A stretch of DNA of 57,532 nt from Borreliella garinii (GCF_001922545.1 NZ_CP018745.1:1-57532); one strand, 5' to 3'; counted from the stretch's first letter, positions 35,550 through 44,799 are shown. Notes: a model not told the origin generated them from the sequence alone. Numbers and translations: made by a program.

Positions 35550-36920
35550 ATGTACGAAGAAAACAATAATGAAGATAAATTCACAATTACATTAGAAGGT
35601 ATTCTTGACAGAAATGCTACTAAGAGCAATTTAAAAAAAGAGCTTTTAAGTTTTAAAAAGGAAAATTTTTTTAATCAGACTGGTTTAAGTCCAAAAAGTA
35701 GTAAAGATTTTTTATCTTTAAGTTTTGAAAGACTAAAAAGCCTTGAAAGGCTTCAAAACGACAATCTACAAAAATCAGTAAGTTTTAAATCAAATGCCTT
35801 TAAAAGCAGCCCTTTTAAGGATTTTTTTAACCTGGACTCTTGGAAAAATAGTCTAGAGAGTGTTTTAAAAGACTTAGATTCTTCAGACAAAAGCGGTTTA
35901 GCTTTTAAGCATTCGGCAGCTAAGAACAATATTGGTTCTTCTTTTAGGCCAAAGGTAGACAAATTAGATTTAAATCCTAAAGGGCAATATTCATATTTTA
36001 AAACTGAAAATATAAAAAATGCTTTTAAGCAAAATTTCATTAGTAATTCTAATAAAGATCAAACCAATAAAACATTTAAAGATTTTGGGCTAAATTCCAA
36101 TTTTGACAAGATTGAGCTTAACTTTTCAAAAGATGATTTGCAAGAACCAGTATGGTTTGGAAACGAAAATAATCAAATTCTTTGTGAAGATTTAATGTCT
36201 TTTAGAAAACTTTTTAAAGGCTCAAGCCTGGTTGATTTTTTAAATATAAAAAATGGTTTTAACGATTTTAAATTACCTTTAAAGGAATTTCAAAATTTAA
36301 AAGACAAAAAGATTTTAGAGCTAAGTCTTGAAAATTTTATTTTAAAAGATAGTGAAAGAGAAAGTGTAAATAAAATGCTAAAAGGGCAGAGATCTTTTGA
36401 AACAGAGTTTGAGAGAAATGATTTTTTAAGGAAACTTTATGTTCTTAAAAGTTCACAAAATTCAAATTCAAATGATTTTTCTTTTATGGTTGAGCTTGCT
36501 CAGAAATTGAAAAATGACGGTTATGTAAAAAATGATTCAAAAGCTATTAGCCTAATAAGTGATTTTCTTAATGGCGAGAATAATTTAGAAAAAGTTTTAA
36601 GCAGAAGCCCAACAGTTTCTTTAAATAATCAGTTAAAAGGTGAGCCTGATGTTTTAAATAGCAATAAAATAATAAACAGTGTTTCTCAACCAAGAGTAGA
36701 TCCACTCTTAGAAAAAACTTTAGAACTTTTGGAATGGGCTAAAAGTTACGATTTTACTAACAGTGTATTAGATCCTTTAAGGAATACTTTTTCAAACCTT
36801 GGTAATATTTTGGGACAGGCATTTGAAAGCTTGCCTTTGGTTGAGTACATGACAAATGTGCTAAGAGACGGTGGTGGATTTAATTCAGGAGGAATTGATG
36901 ATGATTCTGGAATGCCTTAG
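35550..36920 (+). CDS. Tape-measure-like protein, DUF759 (BBA50-like)
   Basis: 456 residues, the largest tail gene, with long lysine/serine/asparagine-rich helical and low-complexity segments and a C-terminal helix-glycine tail (FSNLGNILGQAFESLPLVEYMTNVLRDGGGFNSGG). Position after two small overlapping genes fits a tape measure, which sets tail length. It is short for that role, implying a short tail if functional. Confidence 0.65.
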   Translation: MYEENNNEDKFTITLEGILDRNATKSNLKKELLSFKKENFFNQTGLSPKSSKDFLSLSFERLKSLERLQNDNLQKSVSFKSNAFKSSPFKDFFNLDSWKNSLESVLKDLDSSDKSGLAFKHSAAKNNIGSSFRPKVDKLDLNPKGQYSYFKTENIKNAFKQNFISNSNKDQTNKTFKDFGLNSNFDKIELNFSKDDLQEPVWFGNENNQILCEDLMSFRKLFKGSSLVDFLNIKNGFNDFKLPLKEFQNLKDKKILELSLENFILKDSERESVNKMLKGQRSFETEFERNDFLRKLYVLKSSQNSNSNDFSFMVELAQKLKNDGYVKNDSKAISLISDFLNGENNLEKVLSRSPTVSLNNQLKGEPDVLNSNKIINSVSQPRVDPLLEKTLELLEWAKSYDFTNSVLDPLRNTFSNLGNILGQAFESLPLVEYMTNVLRDGGGFNSGGIDDDSGMP

Positions 36921-36940
36921 TAAATTAAAAGGGGTTTAAG

Positions 36941-37504
36941 GTGATTAAAAATCAAACTACTAGGTTAATAGAAGATGTTGTAAATCAAATTTCAAGTTTA
37001 GCAAGCATTTCTAATTTTGTTTTACTTTTTCCAAGGCTTGATTTTAAAGGACTTGGGTACATTCCCCAACTGTTTTTTATTTTTATAAAGCATGATCTAA
37101 TAGAAGAAAATCTCTCAAGCATAAGCTCAGACCGTGCGGTAATTGATTTTATAAATACAAAAAGTGAATATGTAAACTTTAACATTACTCCAAGGCCCGA
37201 GATTGTAATAATTAATAAAGGGATTTTGTCATCTATTTATGACAAAACTTTAATAAGAGCGCTAAAAGAAACTCCTTTTATGAACAGTGTTTTAGAATTT
37301 AATAGTAATTTTATAAAAATGCAATTTAGACAAAGGTTTAACCTAGGTATTTATTATAGCATGTACAGTCCTTCAGTAGGATTTCACGAGGTGGTAAGTA
37401 TTAATTTATTAAAGCTTAAAGACACAGTTTATTTAGAAGAAGTAGAAGTTAGTTTGCAAGTAAAAATTTGTAAAATGTTTAATATTTCAACCTATAAAGG
37501 TTAA
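36941..37504 (+). CDS. Tail/baseplate hub-associated protein, DUF792 (BBA51-like)
   Basis: GTG start at 36941 with AAAGGGG upstream. 187 residues, mixed alpha/beta (SSLASISNFVLLFPRLDFKGLGYIPQLFFIFIKHDLIEENL; FRQRFNLGIYYSMYSPSVGFHEVVSINLL). Matches the Borrelia DUF792 family, located between tape measure and the DUF693 hub gene, but here followed by inserted secreted-protein genes. Confidence 0.65.
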   Translation: MIKNQTTRLIEDVVNQISSLASISNFVLLFPRLDFKGLGYIPQLFFIFIKHDLIEENLSSISSDRAVIDFINTKSEYVNFNITPRPEIVIINKGILSSIYDKTLIRALKETPFMNSVLEFNSNFIKMQFRQRFNLGIYYSMYSPSVGFHEVVSINLLKLKDTVYLEEVEVSLQVKICKMFNISTYKG

Positions 37505-37542
37505 AATATTAATTAACAAAGCTTAGTACTGGGAGAATATTA

Positions 37543-38334
37543 ATGAGGCAATTTAAGCTTATTTTGATATATTTTTTATTTATTGTTTCAACAATATATG
37601 CAAGCGTAGTAAGGCCATTTGATTTTGCAAAATGGAATTTTAAAAAAGACATAGATTTGGCTTATGTATTAATGCATGATGTTGATAATGGGATTTTAAT
37701 CAAATCTCAAGATAAAGCTGGCAATATTAAAAGTCAGGAAATACTTGCTAAACTTAATAAGTTAAAGGCTTATTCTTACAGTTTGCAGAAAATAATAAAA
37801 AATAGACTTGCTAGGAGTAGATTTCAAAAAGAGGTGGAATTACCACTACTTAAGATCTTTAGAAAATATAAATATTTAACAAGAAATTATAAAAATAAAA
37901 AGTTTATTGAAAATCCGGAATATACAAAACTTATTTTAGAGAAAAATATTAAAAAAGCTGTTTTTCTAGAAAACTATTTTCGATCTAGGATTAAGAATGT
38001 AAAATCCCGTAAAGAGATTGAAAAAAGAATAAATGCTGATCAGAGTAGTTTCAAGCCCCCAAAGGATAAAACTAGAAGCTCTCTTAAATCTAAGTTTTCA
38101 AGCTCTAAAAATTCAAAAAGCCCACAGGGTTTAAAAAAATGTAACAAAAGACGAATACTTAAAAAGTATGGTCTTAACCGGGCAGATGGTGAGCTTTTAG
38201 ATGATTTGGAAAATGAAGATCTTGAAGATTTGGAAAATGAAGATCTTGAAGATTTGGAAAATGAAGATCTTGATGAGTCCTACAGTGAGGACTACAGTTT
38301 TACCGAAGATACTCAAGATGAAGATGAGTTTTGA
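37543..38334 (+). CDS. Exported protein with acidic repeat tail (BBA52-like outer membrane protein)
   Basis: 263 residues. N-terminal signal MRQFKLILIYFLFIVSTIYAS without a lipobox; a basic central region (about 60-205, many K/R); then an acidic tail with three copies of DLENEDLE and a D/E/S-rich end. The strong charge split between middle and tail is notable. Position and sequence match BBA52, an outer membrane protein needed at a stage of the tick-mammal cycle. It sits in the phage tail operon. Confidence 0.8.
   Translation: MRQFKLILIYFLFIVSTIYASVVRPFDFAKWNFKKDIDLAYVLMHDVDNGILIKSQDKAGNIKSQEILAKLNKLKAYSYSLQKIIKNRLARSRFQKEVELPLLKIFRKYKYLTRNYKNKKFIENPEYTKLILEKNIKKAVFLENYFRSRIKNVKSRKEIEKRINADQSSFKPPKDKTRSSLKSKFSSSKNSKSPQGLKKCNKRRILKKYGLNRADGELLDDLENEDLEDLENEDLEDLENEDLDESYSEDYSFTEDTQDEDEF
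38203..38274 (+). repeat. 24-bp tandem repeat in the BBA52-like gene
   Basis: Three consecutive copies of a 24-base unit encoding DLENEDLE (the last ends in D). In-frame and able to expand or contract without a frameshift. Confidence 0.9.
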
Positions 38335-38430
38335 TCTTAAACAGAATCTAGCTAAAAATTTTTTAAATTTGAATATTTTTATTTAATAAAGCTTTAAAAG
38401 CTAAAATAATTTTTATTTAGGGGAATATTA

Positions 38431-38706
38431 ATGAGACAATTAATTTTAATATCTTTTTTTGTTTTGAGCTTTAATTTGTATTCTTACGATCTTAAAGATG
38501 ATGAAGAGATTGAAGTCAAATTTTTATACGGAGAAATAAAAATTGGTGGCAATTTAGCTAAAGATCATTCTGTTTCTTCTGTTGAGAGTTTAATACAAAC
38601 TGCAGTTAATAAAATAGGATCTGAGAATATTTTAAGCATTGAGCACAATATAACTTTTAATGGTGTTTCTGTAATGGTAATATATAAAGTTAAAAAGCGC
38701 AGTTAG
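38431..38706 (+). CDS. Small exported protein (BBA53-like)
   Basis: 91 residues: signal peptide MRQLILISFFVLSFNLYS, then a small alpha/beta domain (DDEEIEVKFLYGEIKIGG; SVESLIQTAVNKIGSENILSIEHNITFNGVSVMVIYKVKK). It is clearly paralogous to the next gene and has GGGGAAT upstream. The C-terminal fold with a helix and the GVSVMVIY strand suggests a secreted partner protein; function unknown. Confidence 0.75.
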   Translation: MRQLILISFFVLSFNLYSYDLKDDEEIEVKFLYGEIKIGGNLAKDHSVSSVESLIQTAVNKIGSENILSIEHNITFNGVSVMVIYKVKKRS

Positions 38707-38744
38707 TAATTAATTAGCAAGATTAAGGTAAGTTGGTGTTATTG

Positions 38745-39008
38745 ATGAGAGACTTTTTTTTAATTTTTATTTTATTTTTTTGTTTAGCTTTTAGTTTACA
38801 TTCCTATACTGTTGGGGATGATGGAATTATTAAGGTTAAGATTTTTAATTTTAACCTTAATCAGCAGAGATCTTTTGAAGAATTAGAAAAAGATTTAAGA
38901 CTTTTTATTAAAGAAGTAGGTTCAAAAAATGTTTTAGACATTAATCATAAGATTTTGTTCACAGGGGTAGAGGTTGCTGTGATGGTGATTTATAAATCAA
39001 ATAAATAG
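38745..39008 (+). CDS. Small exported protein, paralogue of BBA53 (BBA54-like)
   Basis: The ATG at 38745 gives MRDFFLIFILFFCLAFSLHS, matching the start of its paralogue; a GTG at 38736 is better spaced from AAGGT and remains possible. The domain (GIIKVKIFNFNLNQQRSFEELEKDLRLFIKEVGSKNVLDINHKILFTGVEVAVMVIYK) aligns with BBA53 along its whole length. A tandem duplication of a secreted protein inside the tail operon. Confidence 0.75.
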   Translation: MRDFFLIFILFFCLAFSLHSYTVGDDGIIKVKIFNFNLNQQRSFEELEKDLRLFIKEVGSKNVLDINHKILFTGVEVAVMVIYKSNK

Positions 39009-39085
39009 TAGAATATTAAATTTTACTAGTAATGATGATTTATCAATTAATTTTTTAATTTAAAAAGGAGTTTTATTTAAAAAAG

Positions 39086-40024
39086 ATGTTAATATTTCAA
39101 TACGATTTTAAGATTGAATTTTACAATGCAGTTGATTCTAAGAATAGCATTGGTGGAAGACTTGCAGATCTGAGACCTAGAGTTGTTATTGTGACTCAAA
39201 ATGGTGTACCTGATTTGAATATTGTCATTAAAAATACATATTATTTAAATAATTTAATAGTTGGTAAAAAAACCAAACTTCAAATTTTAAATGTGCCTTT
39301 AAATTTTTCTGATTTTAAGACTTCAGATATTGTAAAAATTTACTATAAGAAGTTTACAAATCAGCAAGATTATCAATTTATTATGGCTGGGTATTTGGGA
39401 GTGCCTGTTGAAAAAATTGTTGGGTCTCAAAATTTTAGTTTTGAGTGTGAACTTTATCTTTTGTCTAAAGCTACCTTTTTAGAGAGAAAGTTTGAGTATA
39501 AAAATTTCAAAGGCAGTACTATTGCTGATGCAATTAAATATGTGTTTAAGGATAAAGCAATCTTTTTGATGAATGAGCTTGAAAAAACAAAGGTGATTAA
39601 CGAGAGCTTTGCTTGCAACTCAGCAAAAGGACTAATAGAATACTTAAGGCGACAAGGATATGTTAATTCTGTTGTTGTTGACATTGGAAATCTTGCTCAA
39701 GATGTTGATTCAAAATTTATTTTTACTAATTTTGGACAATTTGTTTCTGGCGAATGTAAAAACCTTGAAGATTTTGGACTTTTGTCAGTGCCTCAAAGAG
39801 ACATTGGAAGTTATAAGAGTCCTGGTTTGAGTTTTTATAAGGCCCAAGTGATGTTTACTCACAACATTAAAATTGGAGACAATCTAAGCTTTAAAGACAG
39901 GCATGGTAATAATATTAACTGTAAGGTTAAAAACACCAGTGCCAGACTAAGTAGTACCAGAGAATGTATTTTAAATCTTGAGTTTTACTCAGAGAATAAA
40001 AAAGGAATGTATTGTGGAGAATAA
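39086..40024 (+). CDS. Tail/baseplate protein, DUF693 (BBA55-like)
   Basis: 312 residues. The ATG at 39086 is 15 bases from AAGGAG, while a TTA codon sits at the ideal distance three codons upstream, so the original start may have been TTG there. Sequence features of the Borrelia DUF693 family: MLIFQYDFKIEFYNAVDSKNSIGGRLADLRPRV, DIVKIYYKKFTNQQDYQFIMAGYLGVPV, and the C-terminal FTHNIKIGDNLSFKDRHGN. The pattern suits a hub-like baseplate protein (gpD-type). Confidence 0.7.
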   Translation: MLIFQYDFKIEFYNAVDSKNSIGGRLADLRPRVVIVTQNGVPDLNIVIKNTYYLNNLIVGKKTKLQILNVPLNFSDFKTSDIVKIYYKKFTNQQDYQFIMAGYLGVPVEKIVGSQNFSFECELYLLSKATFLERKFEYKNFKGSTIADAIKYVFKDKAIFLMNELEKTKVINESFACNSAKGLIEYLRRQGYVNSVVVDIGNLAQDVDSKFIFTNFGQFVSGECKNLEDFGLLSVPQRDIGSYKSPGLSFYKAQVMFTHNIKIGDNLSFKDRHGNNINCKVKNTSARLSSTRECILNLEFYSENKKGMYCGE

Positions 40025-40583
40025 TGATTTTTGTGTGGAGCCAGGCAGCTTAAAGGGTTCTTCTGCTTGTGTTTTAAAGCAGTATCTTTTTGAGAATGTT
40101 TTTATTTGTAGAATAGGCGTTATTAAAAGTTTTGACTATGAAACTCAAACAGGGGTTGTTACCATTAAAGAGTATAAAGGTTTAGAGATTAGTACCAGGA
40201 ATATATCTAACTTTAATCTTGATTTAACAGAAGAAGATGAAGTGGTTTTGCTTCAAAGTAATTTTAATATTTTTAAAGAAAGTGATCATAATCATTTTGA
40301 CAAAAATTATTTTTATATTATAAGCGTTATTAATCCTAATAAAATTGGTATTAAGCTTGATGAGCTTAAAGTTAATTTAAAAGAGTTTAACACACAAAGC
40401 GAAAATATAAAATTTAAAGCTAAAAAATTGATTATTGATGTAGATAATGTTGAAATTAAAGGTAATTTAAAGATTAATGGAACTAAATTCGAAAATCATA
40501 TGCACAGTTCTGGCACTTTAATGTATGTTAACAGTAGCGGTGTGCCAACAACTACAACTGGGAAAACAGGTCCAATTGCTTGA
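40014..40583 (+). CDS. Baseplate spike-like protein, DUF777 (BBA56-like)
   Basis: The GTG at 40014 is chosen (AAGGA eight bases before it); it overlaps the DUF693 stop. 189 residues: an OB-fold-like segment (IGVIKSFDYETQTGVVTIKEYKGLEI; LTEEDEVVLLQSNFNIF) and a beta-helical end (NVEIKGNLKINGTKFENHMHSSGTLMYVNSSGVPTTTTGKTGPIA), typical of gpV-like membrane-puncturing spikes. The HxH motif (HMH) near the tip could bind metal. Last gene of the operon. Confidence 0.75.
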   Translation: MENNDFCVEPGSLKGSSACVLKQYLFENVFICRIGVIKSFDYETQTGVVTIKEYKGLEISTRNISNFNLDLTEEDEVVLLQSNFNIFKESDHNHFDKNYFYIISVINPNKIGIKLDELKVNLKEFNTQSENIKFKAKKLIIDVDNVEIKGNLKINGTKFENHMHSSGTLMYVNSSGVPTTTTGKTGPIA

Positions 40584-40647
40584 ATTAGTATGCTAATTCA
40601 CAACTTGGTAGTCTGTTTAGCTTAGCATAAGTTTATTAATAGGGCTT

Positions 40648-41856
40648 TTATTGATTGTTTTCTACCAATAAGATTAAATTTCTTACTTGGTTTGCAAACT
40701 CTTTTGTTGCGTCAATTATTTTGTTGAGGTTGTTAGCTGTTAATTTAGGTTGAACTTTTAGTTGTTCTTTTGTGTTTTTGTATTCATTTTTTACTTTGGT
40801 GAATTTTTCAGCCAAAACTTTATACTCTCTAGCTACTGATTCGTTGTAAAGCTTTGGATTTGGATGAAACTTTGATCCTAAGTCCCAGTTTATTTGGCTT
40901 GAGTTTTCTTTTTCTTTCCATTTGTTGGCAGCATCTATTACTTCTTTTATGGTGCTTATTCCTAAGGGATCTTTAGTGTTTTCAAAACTAAGCTCACTTT
41001 TTTCTAGCTCTTCAAGGAATATATTTTTTGCTTTTTCTATGTTCTCAGCATTAATATTATTTAAGATTGAGCTGTTTGTTTTGTTTTGAGAGTTTCCCGG
41101 ATCCTTTAGTAAATTTTCTTCGGCATCAAGATTTAAAAGATCTTTAGATTTTTCTAAACTCTTTATTGCATTTAGCGCTTTGTCTAGAGATTCTCTAACT
41201 TGTTCTGCATATTCTTTTGTTATGAAGTTGCCATCTTTACCTAAAGATGCGCCATGCTTTTGGAATTGATTTTGTATTGGAGTTTTTACAGTTTCGCTTA
41301 AAGTGCTATTTTCTTTTTTTTGATCAAAAATTTTGTCTTTTCCATTAGTATTAATTTCTTCTTCAGTTGGATCAAGTATTGTTTTCTCGTCGGCGGTGCT
41401 TAGAATTTTGAATTCTATTGTATTTGGATTTAAAGATTTTTGAATATTGGGGTCTAATTCTTGTGCTATTCTTTCATCAGAAGCTCCGATTAACAATAAT
41501 TTTTCTTGTATTTTTGCAATTTCTTCTTCTGATTTGACTTCATTTGCTCCTTCTAGTATTTCTAGAGGGATTGAGCTTTCAGATTCAGATTTTAAGGAAA
41601 ATTCTTGTTTTCCAGGTTCAATTTTTTCAATTTCTAAAATAGGGGGGGTACTTTGATTTTTGTTTGCTTCAGGTTCTTTTTTAAAGTCTGATTCAATTTG
41701 TAAGCTATTCTTAATGACTTCTGAAATATTTTTTAAGTTATGTTCGTTTAAGACTTTGTTTTTATCATTCGTGTTCATATTGGCATTACAGCTAATAATC
41801 AGTAGCAGCGCAAGTATTGAAAATTTGTTTGAAACTTTTATAAGCTTGCCTTTCAA
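40648..41856 (-). CDS. Large lipoprotein (BBA57-like)
   Basis: TTG start (41856) with AAGGAG nine bases upstream. Signal KGKLIKVSNKFSILALLLIISC (lipobox IISC), long acidic linker with sequence KEPEANKNQSTPPILEIEKIEPG, then a helical C-terminal domain (VREYKVLAEKFTKVKNEYKNT-like). 402 residues as BBA57, an infection-associated lipoprotein in other strains. It is convergent with the phage operon. Confidence 0.8.
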   Translation of the reverse strand: MKGKLIKVSNKFSILALLLIISCNANMNTNDKNKVLNEHNLKNISEVIKNSLQIESDFKKEPEANKNQSTPPILEIEKIEPGKQEFSLKSESESSIPLEILEGANEVKSEEEIAKIQEKLLLIGASDERIAQELDPNIQKSLNPNTIEFKILSTADEKTILDPTEEEINTNGKDKIFDQKKENSTLSETVKTPIQNQFQKHGASLGKDGNFITKEYAEQVRESLDKALNAIKSLEKSKDLLNLDAEENLLKDPGNSQNKTNSSILNNINAENIEKAKNIFLEELEKSELSFENTKDPLGISTIKEVIDAANKWKEKENSSQINWDLGSKFHPNPKLYNESVAREYKVLAEKFTKVKNEYKNTKEQLKVQPKLTANNLNKIIDATKEFANQVRNLILLVENNQ

Positions 41857-42314
41857 AGCCTTAGCTCCTTTTAAAACAAGAATATTAAAATATTATACTA
41901 CATTTTACTCGATTTTTATTTGGATTTTAATTTTAAAATATAAAAAATCCCCCGTTAAGGGGATTTAAGGGGGGTATTATAAATTATATTATTCTTACTA
42001 ATTTGTAGAAATGAAATAAATTTTTAGTGTTTTACCTTTGGTTTATTTTAAATTTGGCGTCGAAGTAGTGGTGCTGTTTAAAGTTATTTTTATAAAATTC
42101 TCAGCACCATTCTTCTCTTTTAATATTGATTCAAAGGATTTGCTTTGTACTAAGTGTATAGCATACTATAAATTTTTCAGATTTATTAATAAAGGAGAAC
42201 ATCGGGTGATATTCGATGTTCCTTTGAATATATTAATATATTTAAATGTAAGCCTGAAGTTTTAAATATTAACCTAATAAAATGTTTTTAAAATTTTGCA
42301 ATGATTTGATTGTT
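41857..42314. other. Intergenic region between BBA57-like and BBA59-like genes
   Basis: About 460 bases with two hairpins: AAATCCCC / GGGGATTT at 41945-41966 and AAAGGA-AACATCG / CGATGTT-CCTTT at 42191-42225. The latter could terminate the leftward BBA59-like transcript. A rightward 75-residue ORF at 42038 covers both and lacks coding features. Confidence 0.5.
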
Positions 42315-42530
42315 TTATTCAATCTCTTCTTCATCTTCTTCTAAATCGTTATCAGCATTTTCTTCAATTGCGGGTTTTGAGCATGAATCTTGTTTATTTT
42401 CATCTTTTTTCTCTTGATGCAATTCTTTAACCACATTGTCAAGAAGAGAATCTATTAAAACTCCACGGCCAATGGCGCTACAAGACATCATAAATACTAA
42501 AAACGAAATAAGTATTATTTTTTTAACCAT
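42315..42530 (-). CDS. Small acidic lipoprotein (BBA59-like)
   Basis: 71 residues: signal MVKKIILISFLVFMMSC (lipobox MMSC), then a strongly acidic tail (ADNDLEEDEEEIE) and a cysteine-containing linker (QDSCSKP). AAAGGA lies ten bases before ATG. Position and size as BBA59, known as an outer membrane lipoprotein; function unknown. Confidence 0.75.
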   Translation of the reverse strand: MVKKIILISFLVFMMSCSAIGRGVLIDSLLDNVVKELHQEKKDENKQDSCSKPAIEENADNDLEEDEEEIE

Positions 42531-42629
42531 TTAATCATTCCTTTAACCTAAGCAATTTAAGCTTAATTATATATTATAAAATTATATTTATCAATTAAAA
42601 ATATATTATTTTAAAGCTTAATCTAATTT

Positions 42630-43269
42630 TTAGATATATTCTTCTTGAATTACTAATTTTAGACTATTTACGTCTGTTAGTATTTTTAAGATTTTAGTAA
42701 AATTTTTGCTCATTTTAAAGACTTGATTATGAGGCAATAAGTCTAATTCTATATAATTTTCGCTAATAGATACTTTATTGTAATCTATTGAATGGTAATC
42801 TTTGTATTTTTTATTTGAAATCATCTTGATTTTGGAAAAAATTCTCAATATTTTGAATTTCTTTAAGTTTTTTGAAAGTTAATTTTTTTGAGTCTGATTT
42901 TGAATTTATGTTTGAGTCTAATAATTCTTTCTTTATTAAAATGCTTAAAGACTCTACTTTACCCTTTTGATAAAAGATTTTATCTTCTGCTTGTTGAAAT
43001 TCATTTTCTCTATTGATGCTAAAGTCAACAGAGAATGTTTGAATTGGATAAGCTTGTTTGTAGTAATTTTCAATGCTTGTTGGGTTTTGATTTGATTTTC
43101 TTATTTCTACTTTTTGAATTGATACTACAGGAATTATTTTTGCTGCGGGCTTTTGATCTTGATTTTTTGAAGTTTTAGTTTTTGAGACTTTAGTTTTTTG
43201 ATCTTGATCTAATAGATTGCAGGATAAGATTAAAATTTACAGCAATATTAAAATAACCTTTTTACCCAT
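42630..43269 (-). pseudogene. Surface lipoprotein P27 (BBA60-like), inactivated
   Basis: Leftward frame from ATG 43269: MGKKVILILL, then TAA (43237-43239) in the signal peptide, then ILILSC with the lipobox intact. A TTA to TAA change explains it. The frame continues (NLLDQDQKTKVSKTKTSKNQ onward) to another stop (TAA at 42811-42813), after which the -1 frame goes on (NKKYKDYHSIDYNKVSISENY) to the end at 42630; one missing A near 42814 restores it. Two independent lesions make loss of function likely. The C-terminal LKILTDVNSLKLVI resembles the neighbouring BBA61-like protein. Confidence 0.8.
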
Positions 43270-43618
43270 TTATTGCTCATATCCTTTATGTATTTATTAT
43301 ACACTATTAATAATTAATAATGTATTTTAAATTTTATTAAATTAAAAATATTAAAAAATAACATACTGTTTATTTGTGCAAAAAGAAGTTCCCAATTTAA
43401 TAAAAGAACTTCTTTGGAGGTAGTTAAAAGTAGTATCAATTTTTATTGATTAATAAGCTAAAGCTTTGAAGCAGTATTTAACTATTCTTAAGTATAGCTC
43501 ATATTTTTAAAGATTGATTTTAAGTGATTATTTAAATTTATACAAAGAGGACTCGCAGTTGAGAGCCTCTTTGAAACGTGTGTGGGAAGTGTTTAATAAA
43601 TTATTTTATTGATTAAAA
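43270..43618. other. Intergenic region with two hairpins
   Basis: AAAGAAGTTC / GAACTTCTTT at about 43381-43414 and AAAGAGG / CCTCTTT at about 43543-43573; the second closes the leftward BBA61-like transcript. No gene. Confidence 0.55.
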
Positions 43619-44242
43619 CTATTTAATGAATTCTTTTAATTTTGAAGCATTGGTTAATATTTTAAGCGTATTGTAAATGTTTTGACTTACTTTAATGTAA
43701 TATTTTTTATTAGAATAAGGGGAATAAATAAGCTTAACTTTATTTAGGCTTTTTTGAAATTTGGTAAAGCTTAAATATTTCCAGCTATAATTGGTTGATA
43801 CATAAAATGAGCTTCCAAATTGCAAATCACCGGATTTATTTTGGTTTAAGATTGCTTTATTTATGCTCAATAAACTGTGGTAATGAAACAAGGGCATTAA
43901 ATTGATTTCTCTTTTTTGTTTATCTTCGAAATTCAAACAACATCTTATGTAATTATTGTCATAAAAATAAATAAAATCTTCATGATTTTTTAATTTAAGC
44001 AGATTGCTTAAACCTTTCGTATCCATACTCTTTTTGTGAGCTAATATGCTTATTGATTTTAGTTTACCTTTTGTGAGTGTAATTTGATCGTATTGGTCTA
44101 AATATTGTGTTTCTGATTTTATTTCAATTGTTGCATTTGAATCTATGTTGTAAGTTCTAATATAAAATTGTGCACAAAGAATAGGGTTTAAAGGCTTTAT
44201 ATGTTCGCTTTTGTAAGTGAAATCAGTTTTAAATGCAGGCAT
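43619..44242 (-). CDS. Hypothetical protein related to P27 (BBA61-like)
   Basis: 207 residues without a signal peptide. C-terminus YYIKVSQNIYNTLKILTNASKLKEFIK matches the C-terminal part of the adjacent P27 remnant (FTKILKILTDVNSLKLVI), so the two are related domains, one exported and one not. The body is beta-rich (NATIEIKSETQYLDQYDQITLTKGKL; DLQFGSSFYVSTNYSWKYLSF). No function known. Confidence 0.7.
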   Translation of the reverse strand: MPAFKTDFTYKSEHIKPLNPILCAQFYIRTYNIDSNATIEIKSETQYLDQYDQITLTKGKLKSISILAHKKSMDTKGLSNLLKLKNHEDFIYFYDNNYIRCCLNFEDKQKREINLMPLFHYHSLLSINKAILNQNKSGDLQFGSSFYVSTNYSWKYLSFTKFQKSLNKVKLIYSPYSNKKYYIKVSQNIYNTLKILTNASKLKEFIK

Positions 44243-44488
44243 ATTTAGCTCTCATAATATTAAAATTGTTTAAATTCTTTTTAAAGACACTCAAAGTTGT
44301 ATACATATAACTATATAATTATTCCTCAGTCCAATTTATTTATATAAAATATCATTTTATACAGATTTTATCAATAGTTTATAAATTATTTTAAAATATT
44401 ATTTATTTAAATAAAAAATATTTTAATATTGATTATTTTAAAATTATGTTTTAATATGGTATAAATTCTAAAAAAGGAGAATTAAATA

Positions 44489-44692
44489 ATGACAAAATTG
44501 ATGTACTCTGTGTTTTTAAGCGCAATATTCTTTGTTGCTTGTGAAACCACAAAAATTTCAGATGACATGGAAAGCACTATGAATGAGGATTCAAAGGTTA
44601 CAGCTCCAATGCCAGCAGAAGAAAAATCTATGAAATCAAATAAACAAACTATGAAATCAAATAAACAAACTATGAAGTCAATGAAAAAGTAA
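44489..44692 (+). CDS. lp6.6: Lp6.6-type small lipoprotein (BBA62-like)
   Basis: 67 residues with AAAGGAG upstream. Signal MTKLMYSVFLSAIFFVAC (lipobox FVAC), acidic middle, and a lysine/methionine-rich end with the seven-residue unit MKSNKQT twice. Lp6.6 is an abundant low-molecular-weight outer membrane lipoprotein of tick-phase cells. The 21-bp unit at 44630-44650 is exactly repeated at 44651-44671. Confidence 0.85.
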   Translation: MTKLMYSVFLSAIFFVACETTKISDDMESTMNEDSKVTAPMPAEEKSMKSNKQTMKSNKQTMKSMKK

Positions 44693-44799
44693 AAAGCTTT
44701 GCTTTTACTTAATTTAGAATGCAATACTAGCAATTTTTAAAAAAACTTTTTGATGAGCTTTTTTTAAAAAAGTTTTTAGTTTGAAAGAATTAAACATAA

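Noticed and set aside
42038..42265. 75-codon rightward ORF between BBA57-like and BBA59-like genes
   Set aside because: Runs through two hairpins, lacks a ribosome binding site and reads as low-complexity A/T translation.
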